This document shows, one piece after another, positions 1 to 9,408 of a stretch of 64,000 bases of DNA. Under the pieces are notes generated by a model, which searched no databases, was not told the DNA's origin, and was given only the letters and a program-made list of their open reading frames with translations. The stretch is from contig NZ_WHZU01000014.1 in the NCBI RefSeq assembly GCF_010667655.1, positions 1 through 64,000 of the forward strand, written 5' to 3'. The position numbers and the translations under genes were made by a program. Numbering within the stretch: the stretch's first letter is position 1; every line of letters begins with the position of its first letter. The DNA is from Bifidobacterium saimiriisciurei (lineage in GTDB: Bacteria > Actinomycetota > Actinomycetes > Actinomycetales > Bifidobacteriaceae).

Positions 1-45
1 ATTTCGGCCCGTGTTCCAGGCGGTTTCGCCCGTAGAGCAGCGACG

Positions 46-1182
46 TCAGCGCAGCACGCCCTCGATGAGGGTGGTGATGAGGTCGGAGTAGGCGATGCCG
101 GTGGCCTCCCACGCCTTGGGGTACATGGAGATGGAGGTGAAGCCGGGCATGGTGTTGATCTCGTTGACCATCACCTCGCCATCGGCAGTCACGAACGTGT
201 CGACGCGGCTGAGGCCGGCGCCGTCCACGGCGACAAACGCCTTGGCGGCCGTCTCGCGGACCTTGGCCAGCAGTTCGTCGGGCAGGTTGGCGGGCACCTC
301 CACATGGGAGGCGCTGGAATCCATGTACTTGCTGTCGAAGTCGTAGAAGGAGTCGGCGTCGGTGCTGCGCGAGTCGAGCACGATCTCGCCGGGCCAGCTG
401 ACCTGCGGCTTGTCGCCGGCCTTCGGGCACAGCACGGCGCATTCGATCTCGCGGGCGTTGATGCCCTGTTCGATGAGGATGCGCCAGTCGTGCTTGGAGG
501 CCTCGAACACGGCGGCGGCGAGTTCATCGGCGTCGTCGGCGTTCTCCACCTTGGTCACGCCGAAGCTGGAGCCGGCACGCGAAGGCTTGACGAACAGCGG
601 GTATTCAAGGCCGGCGGCCTTCACCTGATCGAGCAGGGCGGGGCCGTTGGCGGCGAATTCGGACGCGGCGTCGAAATCGCGGGCGTCGATGGTGATGCCG
701 GGGGCCACGGGGATGCCGGCGGAGGCGAGCAGCACCTTGGTGTAGTGCTTGTCCATGCAGGCGGCGGAGGCGAGCACGCCACAGCCGACGTACGGCACGT
801 TCATCATCTCGAGGAGGCCCTGCACGGTGCCGTCCTCGCCGTAGGGTCCGTGCAGCACGGGGAACACGGCGTCGACGTGGCCGAGCGATTCGAGCTCGTT
901 GCCGCTCTGGGCGAAGAAACCGTTCTGGCCGAGGGCGACGTCGAGCACGACCATCTTCGCGCCTTCGGTGATGGTGACCTCGGGCAGCACGCCGCTGTCG
1001 AGGTTCCAGCCGCGCGGGTCCTCGCCGTTCACGATCCACTTGCCGTCCTTGGTGATGCCCACGGGAATCGGCTCGAAGCGGTCGGTGTCGATGGCGTTGA
1101 GCACGCTGGCCGCCGAAATGCAGGAGATCGGATGCTCGTCGGCTCGGCCGCCATACAACACCACGATGCGCTTCTTACTCAT
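46..1182 (-). CDS. ddl: D-alanine--D-alanine ligase
   Basis: Joins two D-alanines with ATP in the cytoplasm to make the dipeptide that ends the peptidoglycan stem. The 378-residue product has the usual family length. It shows the N-terminal HPISCISAASV segment, the HGPYGEDGT motif at residues 111-119, the ATP-grasp stretch VKPSRAGSSFG and the C-terminal metal and substrate loop NEINTMPGFTSIS. The ATG is preceded by GGAGGG with nine bases of spacing, which supports this start. It lies 196 bases behind gpsA on the same strand, with a strong hairpin in the gap, so read-through from gpsA is probably reduced. Identification is firm. Confidence 0.95.
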   Translation of the reverse strand: MSKKRIVVLYGGRADEHPISCISAASVLNAIDTDRFEPIPVGITKDGKWIVNGEDPRGWNLDSGVLPEVTITEGAKMVVLDVALGQNGFFAQSGNELESLGHVDAVFPVLHGPYGEDGTVQGLLEMMNVPYVGCGVLASAACMDKHYTKVLLASAGIPVAPGITIDARDFDAASEFAANGPALLDQVKAAGLEYPLFVKPSRAGSSFGVTKVENADDADELAAAVFEASKHDWRILIEQGINAREIECAVLCPKAGDKPQVSWPGEIVLDSRSTDADSFYDFDSKYMDSSASHVEVPANLPDELLAKVRETAAKAFVAVDGAGLSRVDTFVTADGEVMVNEINTMPGFTSISMYPKAWEATGIAYSDLITTLIEGVLR

Positions 1183-1278
1183 AATTCACAACCCTCCGGT
1201 CGTTCAACGGCCGCCGTTCGCGGCGTCGCCATTCACAATATTCATCAATATCGATAGCAAGACTACCCCGCCGGTCTG

Positions 1279-1348
1279 AAAAATAAAATTTGGTATATCC
1301 GATTATGAAGGCCGCAGAAAACGGCCTGTAATGAACGGATATACCAAA
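1279..1348 (-). terminator. Tall hairpin terminator after gpsA
   Basis: Perfect 13-bp arms (1289-1301 and 1336-1348, TTTGGTATATCCG and its complement) enclose a second hairpin made of GGCCG and CGGCC. On the minus strand the stem is followed by TTTTATTTTT, so it reads as an intrinsic terminator for gpsA. The nested two-hairpin form is taller than a usual terminator. Confidence 0.7.
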
Positions 1349-1378
1349 TAACGAAAGCGGTTCGGAGACGGTTCGGTC

Positions 1379-2377
1379 CTACTCGTTGGTGATTTCGGTG
1401 CCGAACAGTTCGGAGAGCATCTGCGCGCAGGAGATGCCGTCCTCGAGCACATGGGTCATGGCGGCGGCGAGCGGCGTGGGGACGCCGAGCTTGTCGCCGA
1501 GCGCGACCACGGTGGCGGTGGTGGGCACGCCTTCGGCCACGCCATCGCTGGCCTTGGTGGCCTCCTCCACGCTCATGCCCTTGCCGAGGTTCGAGCCGAA
1601 CGTGTAGTTGCGGGAGAGCGGCGAGCCGCAGGTGGCGATGAGGTCGCCCACGCCGGCCAGACCGGAGAACGTCTTCGGGTCGGCGCCGCACGCCTTGCCC
1701 AGCGAGGTGAGCTCGGCCAGGCCGCGCGTCTCGATCATGGCGGCGGTGTTCTCTCCGTAGCCGGCGCCGCGGGCCATGCCGACGGCGAGCGCGACCACGT
1801 TCTTCAGCGAGCCGCACAGTTCGAGGCCGATGACGTCGGTGGAAGTGAACGGATGGAAGTACGAGGTGGAGCAGGCCTGGGCCACGCGGGCGGCGGCGTA
1901 CGGGTTCACGGAGGCTACCACGGTGGCGCTCGGCTCGCGCCTGGCGATCTCCTTGCTCAGGTTCGGGCCGGAGACGGCGGCGAAGCGGTTCTCGGGCAGG
2001 CCGAGGGCCTCGCGCACGACCTCGTCCATGCGCTTGCCGGTGTTGCGTTCGATGCCCTTCATCAGCGACACCACGATGGCGTCATGCGGGATGAGGCCCT
2101 TGAACTCCTCCAGCGCCACGCGCGCGAACTGGGCGGCGATGGCCACGATGATGATTTCGGCGTGCGCCACGGCCTCGGCGCGGTCGCCGGTGGCGGTCAT
2201 GTTGTCGGGCAGCTTTTCGACGACCGGCAGACGGTACGAGTTGCGGTGGTTGTCACGGATGTCGGCGACAATCTCCGGCTCGATGGCCCACATCGTCACG
2301 TCGTTGCCCGCGTCGGCGAGAATCTGTCCGAACGTGGTGCCCCATGCTCCCGAACCCAATACCGTTACGTTGGTCAT
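1379..2377 (-). CDS. gpsA: Glycerol-3-phosphate dehydrogenase [NAD(P)+]
   Basis: Reduces dihydroxyacetone phosphate to sn-glycerol 3-phosphate for phospholipid synthesis. The 332-residue product begins MTNVTVLGSGAWGTT, a Rossmann GxGxWG nucleotide-binding motif, and carries the conserved SLMKGIE, SGPNLSKEIA and ELCGSLKNVVA segments. The open frame extends 38 codons upstream, but I chose the ATG at 2377 because AAGGAGAC sits just before it and the nucleotide fold starts there. It is upstream of ddl on the same strand. Identification is firm. Confidence 0.95.
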   Translation of the reverse strand: MTNVTVLGSGAWGTTFGQILADAGNDVTMWAIEPEIVADIRDNHRNSYRLPVVEKLPDNMTATGDRAEAVAHAEIIIVAIAAQFARVALEEFKGLIPHDAIVVSLMKGIERNTGKRMDEVVREALGLPENRFAAVSGPNLSKEIARREPSATVVASVNPYAAARVAQACSTSYFHPFTSTDVIGLELCGSLKNVVALAVGMARGAGYGENTAAMIETRGLAELTSLGKACGADPKTFSGLAGVGDLIATCGSPLSRNYTFGSNLGKGMSVEEATKASDGVAEGVPTTATVVALGDKLGVPTPLAAAMTHVLEDGISCAQMLSELFGTEITNE

Positions 2378-2511
2378 CGTGTCTCCTTCGCAAGTCGCCG
2401 TATGTTCCCGCCCATTCGTTGGGCCGACGCCATAATCGCGACCATATCGTCGTCGCATACGAAAGACCATAGTAAACGCGGGCGTTGTCATCTGAAAATC
2501 GTCCGCAAAAC

Positions 2512-2541
2512 GAAAAAGACCTCATCCGAAGATGAGGTCTT
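2512..2541 (-). terminator. tRNA-Lys terminator
   Basis: Perfect 11-bp stem (2516-2526 with 2531-2541, AAGACCTCATC) and a tetraloop. On the minus strand it is followed by a T-rich run ending TTTCGTTTT. It begins five bases after the tRNA 3' end. Confidence 0.9.
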
Positions 2542-2546
2542 GTCTG

Positions 2547-2620
2547 TGCCCCCTCAGGGATTCGAACCCTGGACACGCGGATTAAGAGTCCGCTGCTCTA
2601 ACCAACTGAGCTAAAGGGGC
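2547..2620 (-). tRNA. tRNA-Lys (CTT)
   Basis: A full cloverleaf reads on the minus strand. The acceptor GCCCCTT pairs with AGGGGGC, the anticodon loop is CTCTTAA (anticodon CTT, reads AAG), and the T arm contains GGTTCGAATCC. The discriminator is A, and the 3' CCA is not encoded. Confidence 0.95.
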
Positions 2621-2879
2621 AGTTCCTTGCTGCGGTGTTCGCCGCAACGAGAGATAACTATACTCACAAACGAGATATACGCAAATCCAACGGTCGCTTA
2701 CGGCGTGTCGCAAGTATTTTCAACGGTTTTGATTCGCCTGCCGATTCAAGTCCGACGACCGAAACAGCATAAAACCACGGAGACGCTTCGGAGGACTGTC
2801 TCATCATCATCCCTGCCACGTCCTCGCACATCGTCACACCGTCCCCTGCCACATCCTCGCACATCGTCGCCCCAGGTCA

Positions 2880-3260
2880 TTTCGTGGCACGGAACATATT
2901 TCCGCCCCATACGAACGTTCCGTGACATACCTCATGCCACGGAAATAAACGACCGACGTCATATTGCCTTCCGTGCCATATTTTCGTGGCACGGAAGGTG
3001 CAATCTCCCGTATGCGACGTTCCATGACAGGATGAACCGACTTTTCATTACCAAGATCGTTGCGATTCCAACGATTCGTCTGCGACCGGGCGGCGGATCA
3101 TGGCAGGGAGCATCCAAAAGAACGATTTATCCGTTCCCTGTCACATTTCTGCGGCAGGGAACGGTGAAACACACGTCTACGCCGTTCCGCGCCATGGGAT
3201 GCAATCACAGATCGTCACGCAAATAACGTATCCCCCTGAACGATGCTCCGTGACGCGACC
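2880..3260. repeat. Palindromic GTTCCGTGCCA-type repeats upstream of pepC
   Basis: The gap 2621-3397 shows no credible gene. It holds many direct and inverted copies of a motif near GTTCCGTGCCA. The clearest pairs are CCTTCCGTGCCA (2967-2978) with its complement (2987-2998) around an 8-base loop, and CCGTTCCCTG (3131-3140) with CAGGGAACGG (3155-3164). Other variants lie near 2885, 2918, 2934, 3016 and 3187. The same family resumes on the far side of pepC. Confidence 0.75.
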
Positions 3261-3397
3261 GCCCCGACTCTTCAACCCATCGGAATCCGCCGTCCCTTTC
3301 CACATCCGACACCGCAATGGTTGCGGCCGCGCTTTCCCGCCCGCAATATTCCCCTGCCGTAATCTTTTCGTCATTGGGGCGGGGTATGGAAATCCGT

Positions 3398-4903
3398 ATG
3401 AGCGAAACGACCATGAATCAGAACGCCGCACTGACGGCGAACCAGCTGGGCGAATACTCCGCCCTGTTCAACGCCGACCGCGCGAACATCGTGGCGGCGA
3501 GCGCGGCCACCAGCAGCGGCGTGCTCAAGGCGGCCACCGACTACCGCGGTCTGCGTGCCCTGCCCCGCGAATTCTCCATCGAGCTCAAGCAGGGGTCCAT
3601 CACCTCGCAGCGTCATTCCGGCCGCTGCTGGATGTTCGCCAGCCTGAACGTGCTGCGTCAGGACGTGATTCGTCGCTGGGGCCTTGACGACTTCGAGTTC
3701 TCGGAGACGTATCTGTTCTTCTACGACAAGCTGGAGAAGTCGAACCATTACCTCGAGCAGGTGCTGGCCACGTTGGACGAGCCGACCGATTCGCGACTGT
3801 TCCAGGCCATCAACGACTATCCGGCCGATGACGGCGGATGGTGGGCGATGTTCGCCGCACTGGCCGCCAAGTACGGCCTCGTGCCGAAGTCGGCGTACCC
3901 GGAGAACGCGAATTCGCGCGATTCGGACGCGCTGACGCAGTATCTCAACGCGAAGCTGCGCGAGTTCGCGCTCGAACTGCGCACCGCATACGCGAACGGC
4001 GCCGACGCGGAGGAGCTGCGCGGCCGCAAGAGCGCGATGATGAACGACGTGTATCGCATCGTGGCCGTTTCGCTGGGCGAGCCGCCGCGGTCGTTCGACT
4101 GGGTCGTGCGTGGCAAGGACGATGACGAGGCCGACAAGAAGAACGCCAAGGGAGAAACCGCCAAGACCGATGGCGCCGATGGTTCCGCGAAGGAGAAGGA
4201 CGGCGAAACCGACGCCGACGCGGCGAAAGACGCCAAGAAACCCGACGACGGCTTCGTGAAGGGCAGGGTCATCGCCGAATACGGCATCACGCCCAAGGCG
4301 TTCTACGACAAGTACGTGAAGCAGGATCTCGACCGGTACGTCGGCCTGGTGAACGCGCCGATGAAGCGCACGCCGTTCGGCCGGCTGTATCACCTCGCCC
4401 ACGAGGGCAACGTGGTCGGCGGCCAGCCGATCGAGTTCGCGAACGTGACGCTCGACGTGTTCAAGAAGGCCATCATCGATCAGTTGCGCGGCGGCCGTCC
4501 CGTCTGGTTCGCCTGCGACTGCGACCAGTTCGCGCTGCGTGGCGAGGGCGTGTTCGACCGGGCGAGCGTGCGCGTGGAGGACCTGTTCGGCATCGAATAC
4601 ACGATGGGCAAGGGCGACCGTCTGGAATACGGCGTCAGCCCGTCGAACCATGCGATGACGCTGATCGGCGTGAACCTCGACGCCAACGGCAAGCCGAACC
4701 GTTGGAAGATCGAGAACAGCTGGGGCAAGGACGCGGGCCGCGACGGCTACTTCACCGCGACCGACGCCTGGTTCGACGATTACGTGAACGAGGTGGCGAT
4801 CCACGACGACGTGCTCGATGACGAGACGAAGGCCATCTTCGACACCGAGCCGGTGATGGTGCAGCCGTGGGAGCCTATCTCGCGCGCGACGCGCTGCGAG
4901 TAG
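3398..4903 (+). CDS. pepC: Aminopeptidase C (bleomycin hydrolase family, C1B)
   Basis: A cytoplasmic cysteine aminopeptidase that removes N-terminal residues from peptides. The papain-like triad is visible: Cys77 in SGRCWMFASLN, His in SNHAMTLIGV, and Asn in IENSWGKDAG. The product has 501 residues from the chosen ATG at 3398. Another in-frame ATG at 3386 and one at 3413 are possible. GGAAA nine bases before 3398 favours it weakly. Around residues 240-290 there is a Lys/Asp/Ala-rich low-complexity insert that the C1B family does not need. The gene stands alone between two palindrome arrays. Function is firm, start is not. Confidence 0.92.
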   Translation: MSETTMNQNAALTANQLGEYSALFNADRANIVAASAATSSGVLKAATDYRGLRALPREFSIELKQGSITSQRHSGRCWMFASLNVLRQDVIRRWGLDDFEFSETYLFFYDKLEKSNHYLEQVLATLDEPTDSRLFQAINDYPADDGGWWAMFAALAAKYGLVPKSAYPENANSRDSDALTQYLNAKLREFALELRTAYANGADAEELRGRKSAMMNDVYRIVAVSLGEPPRSFDWVVRGKDDDEADKKNAKGETAKTDGADGSAKEKDGETDADAAKDAKKPDDGFVKGRVIAEYGITPKAFYDKYVKQDLDRYVGLVNAPMKRTPFGRLYHLAHEGNVVGGQPIEFANVTLDVFKKAIIDQLRGGRPVWFACDCDQFALRGEGVFDRASVRVEDLFGIEYTMGKGDRLEYGVSPSNHAMTLIGVNLDANGKPNRWKIENSWGKDAGRDGYFTATDAWFDDYVNEVAIHDDVLDDETKAIFDTEPVMVQPWEPISRATRCE

Positions 4904-4935
4904 GCGATATGGCCCGCTCGGCTTCTGCCGCGCCG

Positions 4936-5140
4936 GAAAATCCCGTCACGGAATCGTGATTTCGCACGAATCGTCGTTCCGTGACGGGAAGCTTGGCACG
5001 GAACGACGGTCCGCATCGGATTACGCGTTCCGTGCCAAAATATCGTGGCATGGAACGCACGAAATTCCCCTATCGCCGTTCCGTACCACGAAAGTCCGTA
5101 TCGACGATTCTCAAATCATTGCAATATCAACGATGTTGAT
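4936..5140. repeat. Palindromic GTTCCGTGCCA-type repeats downstream of pepC
   Basis: The gap 4904-5304 has no gene. It contains interleaved inverted repeats of the family seen before pepC. CCCGTCACGGAA pairs with TTCCGTGACGGG, GTCGTTCCGTG with CACGGAACGAC, and GCGTTCCGTGCCA with TGGCATGGAACGC (one mismatch) around an 8-base loop. Some arms overlap, so alternative hairpins exclude each other. The gap also contains the fhs terminator. Confidence 0.75.
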
Positions 5141-5202
5141 GATGACAGCCGCGTTGATATCGGCAGGAAGATACACGACGCCCACTTTTTGAGTTCCCTG
5201 CC

Positions 5203-5256
5203 ATAGAAAAACGGCACGGAACGTGAAAACTCGTGTTTTCGACGTTCCGTGCCGTT
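5203..5256 (-). terminator. fhs terminator
   Basis: Perfect 15-bp arms, AACGGCACGGAACGT (5210-5224) and its complement (5242-5256). On the minus strand the stem is followed by TTTTC after the fhs stop. The arms belong to the same GTTCCGTGCC repeat family that surrounds pepC, so a repeat seems to serve as terminator here. Confidence 0.75.
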
Positions 5257-5304
5257 GATAATGCCCGATGACTCCCCTCAGACGAGGAGAGTCATCACGC
5301 GGTA

Positions 5305-6828
5305 TCACACGATCTTGGGCATGGGGGTGGTGAGGGACTTCGTGAGGTTCACCTGCACGACGCCGGAGCCGGCGCGCACCTCCACCTTCTTCAGCGTGAC
5401 CGTGCGCTCCTCGGCGGGGGCGGCGTCGTCGTCGGTCATGGTGGCCGGGGACTTCACGGCGCACACGGCGAAGTCGTTGAGGTCGCGGCCGAGGTTGGCG
5501 ACGAGCTCGCGGGCATTGGCCAGCGACTCCTCGAAGCCGGGCTTGAACACCACGCGCTCGGCGGGCACGCCGTAGGCGTTCTCGGCGATCCAACGCACGG
5601 TGTCGACGACGTCCTCGCCCTTGTGGCTGGCCGGCTGGGACGGCGCGTCCACGGCGTTGAGCGCGGTGATGAAGCCGTCGAGCTGGTCGAGCAGGCCGTC
5701 GCCGCCGTCACGAAACAGGTTGCCGATGATCGGCGCGCGGAAGCCGAGCTCGGCGGCGGTCTCCTTGAGGGCCGGAATCTGGTCGTCCTCGCCCTCCCAG
5801 AGGTTGACGAGCGGGAAGGTCGGGATGCCGAGCTTCTCGAGACGGTTCACGTGGAACGGGTAGCGCCACTGGCGGTCGGGATCGTCGCGCCAGGTGGTGG
5901 CGCGGGTCACGACGAGCGCGGCGGACGGCCACTGGGCGCCGTATTCGCGCGAGGCGATGTCGAGCCACTTCTGCGCGCCGGCGTCGGCGCCGTAGCCGGC
6001 CTCGACGATCACGACGTCATGCAGGGCGCAGGCCATCTCCACGGAGACGAGGGTCGGGATGCCGACGGACACGTTGGCGAACGGGCCGCCGTGCACGTAC
6101 ACCGGGGAGCCGTTCACGGTCTCGGTCAGGGCCGGCTTGACGGCGTCGGTGAGGATGTTGGTGATGCGCCACATGTCGGTCAGCTCGGCGAACGTCACCG
6201 GCTCGCCGTCGATCGTGCCGGCGATCATCTTGCCCACGCGCTCGGCGATCTCGTCCATGGAACGGGAGAACACGACGATCTGCATGAGCTCGCAGGTCGG
6301 GGTGAGCACCATCTTCTCGGCCACGTTGCCCTTGTTCTTGCCGTAGTCGACGGCGATGGAACGCAGGGAGCGGCTCGGCACCTCGGAGACGCGGGGCACG
6401 AGCACGGTGTCGAGCTTGCCTTCGTCCACGGCCTTCTCGGCGAAGGAGACGAGCAGGTTCTGGGCCGCCTCGATGGCGCCCATCTCGCCGCACAGACCCC
6501 AGTCGATGATCTCGGGGTGGGTCAGGGAGGCCTTGCCGCCACCGGAGGCGCCGCCCTTGGAACCGGCCGCGGTGATGCCCATGCTCGGCTGGCGCAGCAC
6601 GGCGGTCGCGTCGATGCCGTGATGGCGCAGAGCGTCGATGAGCGCGATGGTGGTGGTGGTCTTGCCTTCGCCGCGGCTCGCCTTGAGCGGGGTGTCGGCG
6701 GTGACGAGAACGACCTTGCCGTGCTTGCGCGGGGCGTCGGGGTTCTTCTTCAGGTAGTCGAGATAGCCGAAGGCGTCGATCTTCTTGACGATGCCGTACT
6801 GGCTGGTGAAATCATCGATAGTGGTCAT
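5305..6828 (-). CDS. fhs: Formate--tetrahydrofolate ligase
   Basis: Makes 10-formyl-tetrahydrofolate from formate, ATP and tetrahydrofolate, feeding purine and initiator-tRNA formylation. The 507-residue product is slightly shorter than the common 550-560 form. It shows the family P-loop TPLKASRGEGKTTTT near residues 46-60, the ITAAGSKGGASGGGKA segment, and EMGAIEAA. GAGGAG precedes the ATG by four bases. In a formate-producing anaerobe it can recycle formate. The formate channel gene is also in this window but far away. Identification is firm. Confidence 0.95.
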   Translation of the reverse strand: MTTIDDFTSQYGIVKKIDAFGYLDYLKKNPDAPRKHGKVVLVTADTPLKASRGEGKTTTTIALIDALRHHGIDATAVLRQPSMGITAAGSKGGASGGGKASLTHPEIIDWGLCGEMGAIEAAQNLLVSFAEKAVDEGKLDTVLVPRVSEVPSRSLRSIAVDYGKNKGNVAEKMVLTPTCELMQIVVFSRSMDEIAERVGKMIAGTIDGEPVTFAELTDMWRITNILTDAVKPALTETVNGSPVYVHGGPFANVSVGIPTLVSVEMACALHDVVIVEAGYGADAGAQKWLDIASREYGAQWPSAALVVTRATTWRDDPDRQWRYPFHVNRLEKLGIPTFPLVNLWEGEDDQIPALKETAAELGFRAPIIGNLFRDGGDGLLDQLDGFITALNAVDAPSQPASHKGEDVVDTVRWIAENAYGVPAERVVFKPGFEESLANARELVANLGRDLNDFAVCAVKSPATMTDDDAAPAEERTVTLKKVEVRAGSGVVQVNLTKSLTTPMPKIV

Positions 6829-6868
6829 GACTCTCCTCTGGGATTGGCGAGGTTATGCGGTTCGGTTC

Positions 6869-6985
6869 GCGGCCCGAGCCGGCCGGTTCGCGGCTCGGGC
6901 CGCTCGATTCGCAACGCTCCTAGCGTACAACACGGGTTGGTGCGCGAGAATTGCACGTCCGTGTGCCGGTACCGCGTGCCGGCAC
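6869..6985. other. GC-rich hairpins between pepD-like gene and fhs
   Basis: Two inverted repeats occupy the 170-base gap. GCGGCCCGAGCCG (6869-6881) pairs with its complement (6891-6903), and GTGCCGG (6963-6969) with CCGGCAC (6979-6985). Neither has a clear T run. The second lies just after the C69 peptidase stop and is the better terminator candidate. The motif CGGTTCGCGGC is also repeated directly. Confidence 0.45.
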
Positions 6986-6998
6986 GACGGGCGAATCT

Positions 6999-8594
6999 TT
7001 AGTTGTCGGACAGGTGGAAGTCGTTGCGCATGTTCATGCTGGCGGTGTACAGCACGCTGGAGAGCAGCGCGTCGGTCTCGGCCTTGAGCTGGTCGGCCAT
7101 GGTCTGGTTGGCGGCGGCCAGCACCTCGCGCACCTCGGGGTTGCGCACGGCGGCGATGATGGCGTCGGCGTCGCGCACGTCGTCCACGGCCTCCTCCTCG
7201 TCGGCCAGGTCGTCCAGATCGACCGGGTTCTCGTCGAGACGGGCCACCTGCTCGTCGGCGGCGGCCAGCATACGGTGGCCGAGTCCGCCGGTCTTCTCCT
7301 GGTAGCGCGAGACCGCGGTCGACGTGGCCGCGAAGTTCGCGTCGGCGAGCGCTGCGATGAGCCGGTTCGCCCAGTAGAAGTTGTCGGAGTCGACGTGGTC
7401 GGTCGTATCGGCGAGATAGGCGGGCGTGACGTCGACATTCGCATAGAACGGCACGAGCGTGTTGAACGCGTTGGAACCGTAGGCCATCCACTGGATGGAA
7501 CGGCAGGATTCGGGACGGTACGGGCGGATCTGCATGACGGCGAGCTGGCTCTGTCGGTTGATGCCGATGGGGCGCAGGCTGCCGCGAGTGTGCTCGTCGC
7601 CGAGCGTGCCATACGGGTCGTACGGGGTGCCCTGGTAGTGCGAGCTGAGCACGTATTTCACGTCCTCGATGGTGATCTTGCGTTCCGGCTGGCGCGCCCA
7701 CGGGATGTCGTCGCTGTCGGGGCGGTGGGCGGCGTCGGGGCCGTCCCACACCTCGTCGTACGGGTTGAGGAAGCGCTGCATGTACCAGGCGCGCGGCGTG
7801 TTGTACACGTGGTCGCGGTCGGAGTGCGAGCCGAACGCGTCGCGCGGATTGAACGGCGAGACCGGTTCGACGGCGAGGTCGAGATGGTTCGCTTCGATGA
7901 ATTCGCCCAGGTCGGCGGAGCACATGTGCTCCTCCTGGTCGCCGAGCGCGTCGTCGAGGTCGAACTCGTCGATGCCCAGCTGGTTGGGCATGGTCACGTA
8001 GGCGTCGTCGGGCACGCGCTTGGCGATCCAATGATGGCCGCCGACGGTTTCGAGCCACCAGATCTCGTTGACGTCGGAGAATGCGATGCCGTTCATCTCG
8101 TACGTGCCGTATTCCTCGAGCAGCGCGCCGAGGCGTTCGACGCCTTCACGCGCGGAGCGGATGTACGGCAGCACGATGGTGAGCAGGTCCTCCTCGCCGA
8201 TGCCACCGGGGATCTCCGGTTCGTAGCCGTCCTCGCCCTCGACGCCGCGTGCGGGCACGAGCTCGACGAGCGGGTCGGCGCCGAGCACACGTTCGTTGGT
8301 GGTGAGGGTTTCGGTGGCGCTCATGGCCACGTTGGCCTCGTTGACGCCGGCCTCGCCCCAGATGCCCTGCTTGTTGACGGCGTCGGGCACCGACGTGTAC
8401 TGCATCGGGTCGTCGGGCAGGTCGATCTCGACGTGGCTGATGACGGAACGGTACTTGCGCGGCTGTTCCTCGGGCTTGATGACGACGAACTTCTTCGACG
8501 TGAACTCGCCCTGCTGCGAATCCTCATTGCGGGCGATGATGGTGGAACCGTCGTAGCTGGCGTTCTTGCCGACCAGAATCGTGGTGCACGACAT
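6999..8594 (-). CDS. Dipeptidase, peptidase family C69 (PepD-like)
   Basis: An Ntn-hydrolase dipeptidase that cleaves dipeptides in the cytoplasm. The 531-residue product starts [20 protein letters not shown]. The Cys just after the start is the expected nucleophile once the leading residues are removed. [19 protein letters not shown] and [20 protein letters not shown] match the family. The open frame runs further upstream, but the ATG at 8594 is fixed by the need to place Cys3 at the N-terminus. AAAGGAG lies about 13 bases upstream, a long spacing. It is transcribed towards fhs. Family is firm; substrate preference cannot be read. Confidence 0.9.
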   Translation of the reverse strand: MSCTTILVGKNASYDGSTIIARNEDSQQGEFTSKKFVVIKPEEQPRKYRSVISHVEIDLPDDPMQYTSVPDAVNKQGIWGEAGVNEANVAMSATETLTTNERVLGADPLVELVPARGVEGEDGYEPEIPGGIGEEDLLTIVLPYIRSAREGVERLGALLEEYGTYEMNGIAFSDVNEIWWLETVGGHHWIAKRVPDDAYVTMPNQLGIDEFDLDDALGDQEEHMCSADLGEFIEANHLDLAVEPVSPFNPRDAFGSHSDRDHVYNTPRAWYMQRFLNPYDEVWDGPDAAHRPDSDDIPWARQPERKITIEDVKYVLSSHYQGTPYDPYGTLGDEHTRGSLRPIGINRQSQLAVMQIRPYRPESCRSIQWMAYGSNAFNTLVPFYANVDVTPAYLADTTDHVDSDNFYWANRLIAALADANFAATSTAVSRYQEKTGGLGHRMLAAADEQVARLDENPVDLDDLADEEEAVDDVRDADAIIAAVRNPEVREVLAAANQTMADQLKAETDALLSSVLYTASMNMRNDFHLSDN

Positions 8595-8647
8595 GACTGT
8601 GGTGTTGCTCCTTTGATTGATGATATTGATGACGATGGTAAACGGAA

Positions 8648-9208
8648 TCAGGCCTTGCCGGTGAGGAAGATGGCGTCCTGATCCGGAACGTCGCCGGCGG
8701 CGTTGGCGTCGCGCAGCGCGTGGACGAGCTCGTTCATCCAGAATCCGCCGTTCAGCCCGGCCAACGGCTTCTTCGTGGCGTAGACGTGCAGATAGTAGTC
8801 GTGGTCCTTGTCCGGCGGCTGCGGTCCGTTGTATCGCATGGTCGCGGCCGGGTCGGTGCCGCCGACGAACGGCGACGCCTGCGAGGTGCGGCCCTGCAAC
8901 GCCTCGGGAATCATGGCGACCATCTGACGGGAGAAGTCCGGCGGAATCTGCAGCGCGTGGGAGTCGTTGAAGTCGTACATCAGCGCGGCGATCGGCAGGT
9001 TCGCGACCGTCCAGTGAATCCACTCGAATCCGCAGACGGGGATGGAGTCGGGGTCGGTGAACGTCCAATGCAGGTACTGGGCCTCGGGGGCGACGTCATC
9101 GACGTAGAACGGGAAGGAGACGACGGGAACGCCGGCGGCCTGGTATTCGGGCCCGGCCTGCTTGGCGAACACATCGGGAATCATGGTGAAATCGGCGGAA
9201 ATCTTCAT
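8648..9208 (-). CDS. YbhB/YbcL family Raf-kinase-inhibitor-like protein
   Basis: A 186-residue cytoplasmic protein of the phosphatidylethanolamine-binding protein family, whose bacterial role is unclear. Family features are [13 protein letters not shown] at the start, [20 protein letters not shown] (the ligand-pocket strand with WxHW-type residues) and the [19 protein letters not shown] segment, the PEBP GPxPPxG-HxY signature. The ATG at 9208 gives the usual length. It is 53 bases upstream of the C69 peptidase on the same strand, so the two may share a transcript. Confidence 0.88.
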   Translation of the reverse strand: MKISADFTMIPDVFAKQAGPEYQAAGVPVVSFPFYVDDVAPEAQYLHWTFTDPDSIPVCGFEWIHWTVANLPIAALMYDFNDSHALQIPPDFSRQMVAMIPEALQGRTSQASPFVGGTDPAATMRYNGPQPPDKDHDYYLHVYATKKPLAGLNGGFWMNELVHALRDANAAGDVPDQDAIFLTGKA

Positions 9209-9375
9209 AAACCAAGCATAGACCACAAGATGTTGCCCCAACGCGAACAACCGGCCGACGATTCCGTCATGCCCATGGCATGCCCCGTCCCCTTCCTTAC
9301 AAGGAAACCAGCCGTCATAGGCAGTCCGAGGGGAAGTCGCCGGAGTGACAACTCCTCTCGGCCGGCTGTGCCGAC

Positions 9376-9401
9376 GGTTCCCCTCATGCATGAGGGGAAC
9401 C
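9376..9401. terminator. Perfect 26-bp palindrome after lacI-type gene
   Basis: The palindrome is centred on CCTCATGCATGAGG and starts 8 bases beyond the regulator stop codon. It can form a 13-bp stem with almost no loop and has no T run. It may be a terminator-like stem or a binding site. Confidence 0.45.
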
Positions 9402-9408
9402 GGGCGAC

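Noticed and set aside
2627..3430. Several short frames in the gap before pepC
   Set aside because: They run through palindromic repeats, give Arg/Pro/His-rich products and lack ribosome sites.
2880..5256. Possible CRISPR array
   Set aside because: Repeat spacing is irregular, units are palindromic and variable, there are no equal-length spacers, and no cas genes lie in the window.
5623..7002. Plus-strand frame opposite fhs
   Set aside because: Mirror of fhs codons, no recognisable domain.
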